A stretch of 5,390 bases of DNA from an uncultured Bacilli bacterium (GTDB taxonomy: Bacteria; Bacillota_I; Bacilli_A; RF39; UBA660), in contig CALVKK010000067.1 in the NCBI GenBank assembly GCA_944332645.1, forward strand, positions 1 to 5,390, written 5' to 3'. Positions 1 through 5,049 of this stretch are shown here, in pieces. The notes under the pieces are model-generated. The model saw only the letters and a program-made list of their open reading frames with translations, searched no databases and was not told where the DNA came from. How positions within the stretch are numbered: the stretch's first letter is position 1; each line of letters begins with the position of its first letter. Both the position numbers and the translations under genes were made by a program.

Positions 1-74
1 TGGGCGATATAGGACTCGAACCTATGACCCCCTGCTTGTAAGGCAGGTGCTCTAACCAACTGAGCTAATCGCCC
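1..74 (-). tRNA. tRNA-Val (anticodon UAC)
   Basis: On the minus strand the sequence folds into a complete cloverleaf. The acceptor arms GGGCGAT and ATCGCCC lie at 68-74 and 2-8, with an A discriminator at 1. The D arm is GCTC/GAGC. The anticodon stem CCTGC/GCAGG closes the loop CTTACAA, giving anticodon TAC at 38-40, which reads valine codons. The T arm is ATAGG/CCTAT around a TTCGAGT loop. Whether CCA is encoded cannot be seen, because it would lie before the window starts. A good promoter sits just upstream at 95-124. Confidence 0.97.
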
Positions 75-94
75 AAATGTCTTGGACGTAATTA

Positions 95-124
95 ACTATA
101 TCATTTTGCTAAGTATTTTGTCAA
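95..124 (-). promoter_or_regulatory. Promoter of the tRNA-Val gene
   Basis: The minus strand shows a perfect -35 TTGACA (124-119), an 18-base spacer and a -10 TATAGT (100-95) preceded by TGA, an extended -10. Transcription would start near 88, about 14 bases before the tRNA 5' end. The -35 box overlaps the TGA stop codon (123-121) of the S1-domain gene, so the tRNA promoter is partly built from the end of that gene. Confidence 0.8.
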
Positions 125-492
125 GAACTTTTTGGTTTTTTTTCCATTTTTTCCAAACTTTCTTCAATCCACAGTGGCAACTTATAAGATAAGGTTTTAA
201 AACCAAGATTCGTTTCCATGATCTTTTGTCTTTTCTTTTGCTCTTTGCGTTTAAAACTGATATTTTTAATACTCAAATTAAGATGACACTCCTCATCGTC
301 GACACCAATAATTTCAACATATATAGTATCGCCAATATTTACATAATCATGTATATCTTTTACATAACCATGTGATATCTCTGAAATATGAATCAATCCA
401 TTATAATATTCATCTAAAGAGACAAAAATCCCATACGATTCTATTCCCGTCACAATACCCTCAACAATTTTTCCTTTCACATATTTTGTCAT
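121..492 (-). CDS. Small S1-domain RNA-binding protein (YugI/GSP13/CvfD-like)
   Basis: A 123-residue protein with one S1 (OB-fold) domain over about residues 3-76. The signature segments are visible: GIVTGIESYGIFV, then GLIHISEIS, then a closing HLNLSIK. A lysine-rich basic tail follows, with KRKEQKKRQK. This layout of one S1 domain plus a short basic tail is that of general stress protein 13 (YugI) and CvfD of Firmicutes, which bind RNA or associate with ribosomes; that role is inferred here. I chose the ATG at 492 because AAGAGGTG (504-497) lies four bases before it. The ATG six codons upstream (510) overlaps the -10 box and would not be transcribed from that promoter. No terminator separates it from the tRNA promoter downstream. 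Confidence 0.88.
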   Translation of the reverse strand: MTKYVKGKIVEGIVTGIESYGIFVSLDEYYNGLIHISEISHGYVKDIHDYVNIGDTIYVEIIGVDDEECHLNLSIKNISFKRKEQKKRQKIMETNLGFKTLSYKLPLWIEESLEKMEKKPKSS

Positions 493-496
493 ATTG

Positions 497-504
497 CACC
501 TCTT
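497..504 (-). promoter_or_regulatory. Ribosome binding site deciding the S1-gene start
   Basis: AAGAGGTG ends four bases before the ATG at 492 on the minus strand. It would be coding if the upstream ATG at 510 were used, and that upstream ATG has no such site. This favours the shorter protein. Confidence 0.7.
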
Positions 505-508
505 TTTC

Positions 509-518
509 ATTATACCAC
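509..518 (-). promoter_or_regulatory. Extended -10 promoter of the S1-domain gene
   Basis: The minus strand reads TGGTATAAT, a perfect -10 (514-509) with a TGn extension. No good -35 is present at 17 bases; the hexamer there is AAGATT. The predicted start near 502-503 leaves a leader of only about 10 bases, barely containing the ribosome binding site. It diverges from the Nfu promoter. Confidence 0.6.
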
Positions 519-535
519 ATTTTCCTAAAAAAATC

Positions 536-564
536 TTTACATAACGTTTAAACTAATATATAAT
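536..564 (+). promoter_or_regulatory. Promoter of the Nfu gene
   Basis: TTTACA (536-541) and TATAAT (559-564) are separated by exactly 17 bases, a near-consensus sigma-A promoter. Transcription would start near 571, about 12 bases before the ATG. The ribosome binding site GGTGA (572-576) lies six bases before the start codon. Confidence 0.8.
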
Positions 565-582
565 ATTAGTCGGTGACAGAGA

Positions 583-813
583 ATGCAGAAAAATGAAGAA
601 ATTATAATTGATATCATTGAACATTTAAAACCATTTTTAATGGCTGATGGTGGAAATGTTGAATTTGTCAAATATGAAGATAATATTGTCTATATTAAAA
701 TGACAGGAGCGTGTGCTAATTGTAATATGTTAGATTTCACTTTAAAAGAAGGTATAGAAGCAGCCATCAAAAGTGAAGTTCCTGAGGTTCAAGAAGTTAT
801 CAATATAGGTTAG
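583..813 (+). CDS. nfu: Nfu/NifU C-terminal-domain iron-sulfur cluster carrier
   Basis: A 76-residue single-domain protein of the NifU C-terminal (Nfu) family. It shows the family hallmarks: an N-terminal helix leading to LMADGGNVEFV (about 19-29) and the cluster-binding motif GACANC, with C44 and C47 forming CxxC, followed by TLKEGIEAAI. Family members bind a [4Fe-4S] cluster between the CxxC pairs of two subunits and pass it to target enzymes in the cytoplasm. The length is typical of the single-domain Nfu proteins of Firmicutes, such as B. subtilis YutI. No other Fe-S assembly gene is visible in the window. Its last 14 bases overlap the convergent YutH-like gene. Confidence 0.95.
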   Translation: MQKNEEIIIDIIEHLKPFLMADGGNVEFVKYEDNIVYIKMTGACANCNMLDFTLKEGIEAAIKSEVPEVQEVINIG

Positions 814-1693
814 TACTTTCTAACCATTCAATATTTAAATCATTACTTTTAAAATATAAGTAAATATGTTGAAGTACTTTCTCATATTTGTTTGCTTTTA
901 GTATAACTCTATTTAGTTCTTTTTCATCAATTTCATCATTGATGATTTTTTCATATAAATCAAAATAATAGGTTGGAAATAACATTCTAGCCATAAAATA
1001 TCTTCCTTCATCATGGCTTAATTTGTTATAAGTTAAAAATAAATCAAGTTCATTATCAATATCGATATTATTAAAAAAACAATATTTAAAATATTCACAT
1101 ATATCTCTAATTCTAATGTCTAAAATCATATTAAGTGGATTATATAATTCAAAAGAAGTTTTGTCAATACGACGATGAGACAATCCTAACTTCAAAACAT
1201 TTTTATTAGTATTCTTAATTAAAATAATCGCATTTTCGGCAAGGCCAACATAATAGTTGAAACTCTCACGAATAACTGGATATTTCTTACCAATTTGACT
1301 TACTTGGTATTCAAAATAATCAACTTTTTGAATCCACATATTATACCAATCATCTCTTCGTAATTTGTTGTCATCAATAGGAATATTAATGTTGTTAAGA
1401 TTTATAATATCATTAATGCCAATATTAAATTTGGGTGCTGACATCCTTAATAAAATATAATTATCATCACTAATGTTAGTAAATATTGAATTTTTATTAT
1501 TTAAGATTATTTCGTGAACCGGAATAAATTGCTTAAGAAAAATGTTTAGTTTATATATATCCGATATTTCATCAATATTATCATATTGCAAAAGCAGATA
1601 ACTGAAATCGTTAACTCTAAAATAGTAATTTTTTTCTTTTTGGTGAATAATTTCAACATTTAATCCATAGTAATAATTTAAGGCATTTTTCAT
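800..1693 (-). CDS. Degenerate kinase-fold protein, YutH/CotS-like
   Basis: A 297-residue protein with no signal peptide or membrane segment. The middle and C-terminal parts resemble the YutH/CotS group of spore-coat-associated, aminoglycoside-phosphotransferase-fold proteins. Matching segments are KVDYFEYQVSQIGKKYP (123-139) and YYVGLAENAI (147-156). LSHRRI (171-176) stands where active kinases have HGD. A segment from NP to ILDIRIRDICEYF (185-202) and ARMLFPTYYFD (235-245) also match. The catalytic Asp of the HGD loop appears to be replaced by Arg, so it may be a pseudokinase. The assignment is from memory of the family pattern. The start is supported by GAGGTGA four bases before the ATG at 1693. 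No convincing promoter follows the preceding terminator. In B. subtilis, as I recall, yutH and the Nfu gene yutI lie in the same region, which supports the call weakly. Confidence 0.6.
   Translation of the reverse strand: MKNALNYYYGLNVEIIHQKEKNYYFRVNDFSYLLLQYDNIDEISDIYKLNIFLKQFIPVHEIILNNKNSIFTNISDDNYILLRMSAPKFNIGINDIINLNNINIPIDDNKLRRDDWYNMWIQKVDYFEYQVSQIGKKYPVIRESFNYYVGLAENAIILIKNTNKNVLKLGLSHRRIDKTSFELYNPLNMILDIRIRDICEYFKYCFFNNIDIDNELDLFLTYNKLSHDEGRYFMARMLFPTYYFDLYEKIINDEIDEKELNRVILKANKYEKVLQHIYLYFKSNDLNIEWLESTNLY
808..825. terminator. Small hairpin between convergent genes
   Basis: GGTTAG (808-813) pairs with CTAACC (820-825) around a six-base loop. On the plus strand the Nfu stop TAG forms part of the 5' arm. 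No strong U tract follows on either strand, so it is at best a weak, possibly bidirectional, terminator. It lies partly inside the coding end of the YutH-like gene. Confidence 0.35.
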
Positions 1694-1734
1694 ATATTCA
1701 CCTCATTTAATTTTATGTTTTAGTGTCATTTTTA

Positions 1735-1762
1735 AAACAAAAATAGTAGCTATTCTACTATT
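1735..1762 (-). terminator. Intrinsic terminator of the DUF1292-like gene
   Basis: On the minus strand AATAGTAG (1762-1755) pairs perfectly with CTACTATT (1749-1742) around a five-base loop and is followed by TTTGTTTT. The stop codon TAG (1752-1750) of the DUF1292-like gene starts in the loop and ends at its edge, so the hairpin overlaps the last codons. Confidence 0.8.
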
Positions 1763-2334
1763 TCTTTAACTCTATCTATTATTTCATTTAATTCATTTAG
1801 TTGCTTTTTAAGGTCGTCATTTTCAATTTCTAATTGCTTATTTCTGTCCAATTCCTGTTTATATAATTTTTCATAATCTAAATCAACATCTTCTATCTCT
1901 TCTGAAGGAGATTCTATATCTTCTGGTATAAAAGTTATTTCATCTTTGATATTTTTATTTTCAGATAATAAATTGACCAGATTACCTTGTAATTTAAATA
2001 CTCTTGTATCTTGTAAGATAATGTCATCTAAATTATCTTCGTTTAAATCAACTATATTCAACTCCCGACCATCTCTATTACATCTTACTATATCTTTAAT
2101 TATTTCTTTGACAAGATTCCATTCGTCATTATCAGTAATTATACACGCTTTAGTACCAATGATTTTAGAAGCATATAATTTGGTATAACCAACATCGTCA
2201 CCCAAACCAACAGTTTCATTCAAAGAATAAATTAAATATTCTGTATCGTTATTTATAAAATAACGTATAACCTCCAAATCAATGTTATCGCCATTGGTAT
2301 TTTTGATTTTTCGTACCAAATCAACCATCTCCAT
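1750..2334 (-). CDS. DUF1292-like protein with C-terminal coiled coil
   Basis: About 194 residues from the ATG at 2334. Residues about 21-85 match the DUF1292 pattern: VIRYFINNDTEYLIYSL, then KLYASKI, then a DEW motif (residues 70-72) leading into a helix. DUF1292 proteins are small, widespread in Firmicutes and of unknown function. An acidic linker (about 138-153) leads to a heptad-rich coiled coil (about 154-194, with KQLEIENDDLKKQLNELNEI), which suggests oligomerisation or partner binding. Typical DUF1292 proteins are only about 80-110 residues, so the tail is an addition. The start is uncertain. A TTG at 2361 extends the frame but has no ribosome binding site and lies upstream of the likely -10. 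ATG at 2328 is also possible, but GGAG abuts it too closely. Confidence 0.65.
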   Translation of the reverse strand: MEMVDLVRKIKNTNGDNIDLEVIRYFINNDTEYLIYSLNETVGLGDDVGYTKLYASKIIGTKACIITDNDEWNLVKEIIKDIVRCNRDGRELNIVDLNEDNLDDIILQDTRVFKLQGNLVNLLSENKNIKDEITFIPEDIESPSEEIEDVDLDYEKLYKQELDRNKQLEIENDDLKKQLNELNEIIDRVKEIVE

Positions 2335-2345
2335 TCTACAATTAA

Positions 2346-2374
2346 ATAATACCACAAACAACTAAAAAACACAA
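2346..2374 (-). promoter_or_regulatory. Probable promoter of the DUF1292-like gene
   Basis: The minus strand has TATTAT (2351-2346) preceded by TGG, an extended -10. TTGTGT (2374-2369) lies 17 bases upstream as a weak -35 that shares bases with the preceding terminator's 3' arm. The predicted start near 2340 gives a very short leader, as for the S1-domain gene. Confidence 0.5.
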
Positions 2375-2389
2375 GTCTAACTTGTGCTT
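2364..2389 (-). terminator. Intrinsic terminator of the thioredoxin/PH operon
   Basis: On the minus strand CACAAGT (2386-2380) pairs with ACTTGTG (2376-2370), followed by six T (2369-2364). The three-base loop is exactly TAG (2379-2377), the stop codon of the PH-like gene. G-U and A-U pairs can extend the stem outward by up to three pairs. Confidence 0.9.
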
Positions 2390-2802
2390 TCTTCTTTAAT
2401 TTTCATCATTGTTTGGCTTATAGCTGTCTCAATTTCTGGTAAAGCTTCTTTTTCAATATTAGATAGCATAACAACCTCTTTGACAGTATCTATACAAACT
2501 TTTCCCCATAAAATTCCCATTATGATCGATATATCATTATACATCTCCGGAGTAATCGAGATAAATAAATATCCAAATAATAATCTTTTTTGGGCAACTA
2601 TTATTCGTTTATCAGTTATAACAATGACAAATGTTCTAAAAATTTCATATGAATGAGCATTTTTTTGAGCAACAAATGCATATTTTACCTCTTCATCTGG
2701 ATTGATATGCATTTGCGCTATTTTGCTATGTGCTTTTATGCGCCAAGCAATAGTCTTCGGATATTTTTGTTTAAAAGATAAAGCTTGTTGATAAATGTTC
2801 AT
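2377..2802 (-). CDS. Small PH-like-domain protein (bacterial PH family)
   Basis: A 141-residue protein without signal or membrane segment. Residues about 34-133 look like a bacterial pleckstrin-homology (bPH/YdjM-type) domain: NPDEEVKYAFVAQ, then a strand pair TFVIVITDKRIIVAQ (58-72), then LFGYLFISI, then GILWGKVCIDTV, and a final amphipathic helix about 119-137. The TDKRIIVAQ segment is typical of this fold. Its molecular role is unknown. It starts immediately after the stop of the thioredoxin-domain gene (TAA at 2805-2803, ATG at 2802-2800). Its ribosome binding site GGGGTG lies inside the last codons of that gene, so the two are likely translationally coupled. The gene ends in the loop of a terminator. 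Confidence 0.75.
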   Translation of the reverse strand: MNIYQQALSFKQKYPKTIAWRIKAHSKIAQMHINPDEEVKYAFVAQKNAHSYEIFRTFVIVITDKRIIVAQKRLLFGYLFISITPEMYNDISIIMGILWGKVCIDTVKEVVMLSNIEKEALPEIETAISQTMMKIKEESTS

Positions 2803-3582
2803 TTATAGCACCCCATTTTCTTCTAAAAATTCAATGTACTGTTCCTTTGTCCCTAATTGTGATAGAACATCTATCATTTTGCCATCTTGAAGAATAAACA
2901 TGACCGGAGTTCCCCAACTTCCTTGGAAATAATCTAAACTATCTATAAGACTTGCATATTCTTCACTATCTAAATCTGTATAGTTTAAATAATTAATTGT
3001 TACACCATATTCATCGGCAATGTCATTTAAGATTAATTTTGCTTGAACACAATAACCACATTTTGTTTGACCAATTACAACGGCACTTTTATTATGACCA
3101 CTAAGTAATTTTTCATATTCTTCGTAATCAATATAATTTAAAGATAATTTTGCATCTTCAGATATTAAATTATTTTCTTGTAATAAATCAAATAAGTTAT
3201 TATATTCTGTTAATCCGTTTTGAACATCAACTATTTTTCCTTTGGATGCAATAACTAAATAAGGTGTTCCGATTTTTGATAAACCTAAATGTGATAATAT
3301 TTTTTTCATATAGTTGCTATTGATATCTGATATCTCAAAATAAACATAGTCAAGTCCATATCTTTCTTTCATATCTTCTAAACTTGGTGTTAATAAAGAA
3401 CAATAACCGCAAGTTTTAGAGCCAAGATAGATTAATGTATTTTCTTCACGATTAAAAGCTTCAAGAAATTTATCATAAATCTGCTTTGAAGTTTTATTAT
3501 CTGCATAAACAAAACCTAACGCTCCTAATAAAAGAACTAAAACAAAACCAATCACTATAATAATTTTTTTATTCTCACTCAT
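2803..3582 (-). CDS. Membrane-anchored protein with two thioredoxin-like domains
   Basis: A 259-residue protein. Residues about 6-27 form one hydrophobic segment after a short KK-containing N-terminus, a signal anchor that would place the rest outside the membrane. Two thioredoxin-fold domains follow, each with a redox CGYC motif and a cis-proline TP. Domain 1 has C58/C61 and G105-T-P107. Domain 2 has C175/C178 and G224-T-P226. Both sites look intact, which suggests thiol-disulfide exchange on extracytoplasmic proteins. Single-domain relatives include the thioredoxin-like bacteriocin transport accessory (PedC/BrcD) group, but no bacteriocin gene is visible here. The start is supported by AGGAG four bases before the ATG. 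It is the first gene of an operon with the PH-like protein. Confidence 0.88.
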   Translation of the reverse strand: MSENKKIIIVIGFVLVLLLGALGFVYADNKTSKQIYDKFLEAFNREENTLIYLGSKTCGYCSLLTPSLEDMKERYGLDYVYFEISDINSNYMKKILSHLGLSKIGTPYLVIASKGKIVDVQNGLTEYNNLFDLLQENNLISEDAKLSLNYIDYEEYEKLLSGHNKSAVVIGQTKCGYCVQAKLILNDIADEYGVTINYLNYTDLDSEEYASLIDSLDYFQGSWGTPVMFILQDGKMIDVLSQLGTKEQYIEFLEENGVL

Positions 3583-3635
3583 AATACTCCTACTTTCTAA
3601 TATTTTTATGGATAAACATTCTCATTTCGCAATAT

Positions 3636-3664
3636 ATTATAGCATTTATTGGTATTAATTGCAA
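3636..3664 (-). promoter_or_regulatory. Promoter of the thioredoxin/PH operon
   Basis: The minus strand has TTGCAA (3664-3659), a 17-base spacer and a perfect TATAAT (3641-3636) with a TGC extension. Transcription would start near 3629, giving a leader of about 47 bases. The -35 overlaps the edge of the 3662-3686 palindrome next to the IS30 right end. Confidence 0.8.
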
Positions 3665-3686
3665 ATAAAAATTCAATTTTTATTTG
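3662..3686. repeat. Perfect AT-rich palindrome beside the IS30 end
   Basis: Eleven bases (3662-3672) pair perfectly with 3676-3686 around the loop TCA. Only one pair is G-C. On the plus strand TCTTTTTTG follows, which would make a rightward terminator, but no rightward gene precedes it closely. On the minus strand the U tail is missing. It may be an old terminator used as the IS30 target, or part of the element's end. Confidence 0.6.
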
Positions 3687-3712
3687 TCTTTTTTGTAATT
3701 TCAACCGCACCA
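3687..3712 (-). repeat. Probable right terminal inverted repeat of the IS30 element
   Basis: The minus strand just after the transposase stop reads GTGGTGCGGTTGAAATTAC followed by an A-rich stretch. IS30-family elements of Firmicutes often end just past the stop with a similar GTG-TTGCA-type sequence. No matching left end is seen elsewhere in the window, so the call rests on position and resemblance. Confidence 0.4.
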
Positions 3713-3714
3713 CT

Positions 3715-4371
3715 TTATCTATAAATTAATTCTACCTCAAAAGTAGATTTGTAGTCAAATATTTTTTTAGGCATACTGTTTATATTGAAGCATATATCAT
3801 CTAAATATATTTGAGGTTTAAGTTTCATAGATTCTCCTTTTGGTATAAACCTTCTTACCATGGCATTCATTCTTTCGTTAGTTCCTCTTTGAAATGAACA
3901 ATATGGATCACATTTGTATAGTTTTACTCCTAATTTCTTTGCTGTGATTCCTAAAACATTAAATTCTAAGCCATTATCTACTATTATTGATTTTACTTCT
4001 ATTTCATTCCTTATTATAAAATTATAAATTAGATTATCTATATAATATTCTTGTTTATAATCTGCTTTTATTAACCATAATCTTCTTGTGCATCTATCTA
4101 CTATTGATATTATTGAATCTTGTTCATTCCTTTTACCCACAATAGAGTCTATTTCTAAATGTCCTGGTTCGTTTCTTTCTTCTATATATTTTGGTCTTAA
4201 ACTTATTGGTAATACTGTTTTATTTTCAAGATTCCATAATGTATGTCTTATCATACTATTATTTTTCTTTTTACTTCTACTTTTTTTATAACATAATTGA
4301 TTCTTTTTAATTCTTATTTTATCATTCTTTATCCAATTATATACTTGCTTTGTTGTTGGACATTCCTGTAT
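3715..4371 (-). pseudogene. IS30-family transposase, 5' truncated
   Basis: The reading frame is open from just after a TAA at 4383-4381 to the stop at 3717-3715. IS30-like residues begin near 4371 with CPTTKQVYNWIKN, the end of the DNA-binding region, so the frame is longer than the ATG at 4254 suggests. The DDE catalytic domain is complete. The first Asp is in HLEID (codon 4149-4147), the second in VDNGLEF (3978-3976) and the Glu in RGTNER (3876-3874), followed by RRFIPKG. About 219 residues remain, against roughly 310-390 in full IS30 transposases. The N-terminal helix-turn-helix region is lost, so transposition by this copy is unlikely. It is in the same direction as the integrase relic that it truncates. 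Confidence 0.85.
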
Positions 4372-4972
4372 AACAAGCGGTTAAAAATGCACATATAAAT
4401 ACTTTATTATTATTAAATCTATTTAAAATTATTTCTATTTCTTCTTTAGTGTAGATGTAACATACATCGTTTTTTTATTCAAATGATAATACTCTAGGTA
4501 TTTGCAAATCACCTGCTGGATTATTTTTAATAAATCCAAAATAATAAGTTGCATCTCTTAGAGAACTTTTAATTACTTTCTGATAATTTCTTAATGCCTC
4601 TTTCTTATTGGATGTTTGATACAATTTTAATAATGCTTGATTAAGAATATATGGTGTCAAATTTGATAATTTATAATTACCTGATTCTTCTTTTATATTA
4701 CTAAAAGATTCTCTATACCTTTTTGCTGTAGAATATTTATAATTTACTTCAAAATATTCTCTCATCCAATAATTTAAATATTCAGAATATAACATTTCAC
4801 ATTCATTAACTTTTTCTCCATTTATAAATTCATCATAGGCTTTTTGTCCTGCTATATATGTTTCGTTTTTAGTTTTAAAACCTGATTTAGTAATTTGTTT
4901 TCTTTTCCCATTTACTTTTCCCGCCTCAAAACAATACTGATATACATTTCCTCTTCTTCTGATACTTATCAT
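4361..4972 (-). pseudogene. Tyrosine recombinase (phage/ICE integrase), interrupted and truncated
   Basis: From the ATG at 4972, 165 codons encode an arm-type DNA-binding N-terminus (about 3-50, with IRRRGNVYQYCFEAG) and a SAM-like core-binding domain (about 60-155). The second ends in NNPAGDLQIPRVLSFE. An in-frame TAA (4477-4475) follows. Beyond it the same frame continues as integrase sequence, YIYTKEEIEIILNRF through FLTACYTGM, ending at 4361. That is the start of the catalytic domain, just before the YTGMR arginine; the rest (R, H/K, R and Tyr) is absent. A nonsense change and a 3' loss therefore both inactivate it. A strong ribosome binding site (AAAGGAGG) remains upstream. Integrases of this type insert prophages or Tn916-like elements; which one cannot be told. 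Confidence 0.85.
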
Positions 4973-4995
4973 TTAACTATCTCCTCCTTTAACCA

Positions 4996-5001
4996 ATTAT
5001 A
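4996..5001 (-). promoter_or_regulatory. Possible -10 of the integrase gene
   Basis: TATAAT lies on the minus strand between the terminator and the integrase ribosome binding site. The best -35, TTGTCA (5027-5022), is 20 bases upstream inside the terminator stem, which is too far for a normal promoter. Confidence 0.3.
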
Positions 5002-5009
5002 TTTTACAT

Positions 5010-5047
5010 AAAAAAAAGTATTGACAATCACACTTGTCAATACTTTT
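5010..5047 (-). terminator. Strong intrinsic terminator after the KilA-N-like gene
   Basis: A perfect 14-bp stem (5034-5047 with 5014-5027) closes a six-base loop. On the minus strand the second arm ends in four T and four more follow, giving an eight-T tail. It begins three bases after the stop codon of the KilA-N-like gene and separates it from the integrase relic. Its A-rich outer arm could also make it work in the other direction. Confidence 0.93.
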
Positions 5048-5049
5048 CA

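Larger units (their letters stand above)
3687..4371 (-). mobile_element. IS30-family remnant (right part only)
   Basis: This stretch holds the transposase C-terminal part and a probable right end. The left end and the N-terminal transposase region are missing. The left boundary runs directly into an integrase pseudogene, with about 11 bases (4361-4371) that could belong to either. The copy can no longer move by itself. Confidence 0.75.

Noticed and set aside
1..74. tRNA-Val as attachment site for the mobile region
   Set aside because: The tRNA is over 3.5 kb from the integrase relic with ordinary genes between, and I see no repeated tRNA end near the mobile region.
1946..2188. Plus-strand open frame of 80 codons
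   Set aside because: It lies wholly antisense to the DUF1292-like gene, has no ribosome binding site and no recognisable domain.
2335..2361. TTG start for the DUF1292-like protein, adding nine residues
   Set aside because: It has no ribosome binding site, overlaps the likely promoter, and the added residues do not match the family.
2384..2656. Plus-strand open frame of 90 codons with hydrophobic stretches
   Set aside because: It is antisense to the PH-like gene. The hydrophobic look comes from AT-rich complement codons, and it starts inside a terminator arm.
4088..4291. Plus-strand open frame of 67 codons ending in a leucine/phenylalanine run
   Set aside because: It is antisense to the IS30 transposase. 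The hydrophobic end is the complement of the lysine-rich stretch.
5014..5047. TTGACA on both strands of a long inverted repeat, as a possible operator or pair of divergent promoters
   Set aside because: The eight-T tail three bases after a stop codon explains it as a terminator, and no -10 lies at the right distance.
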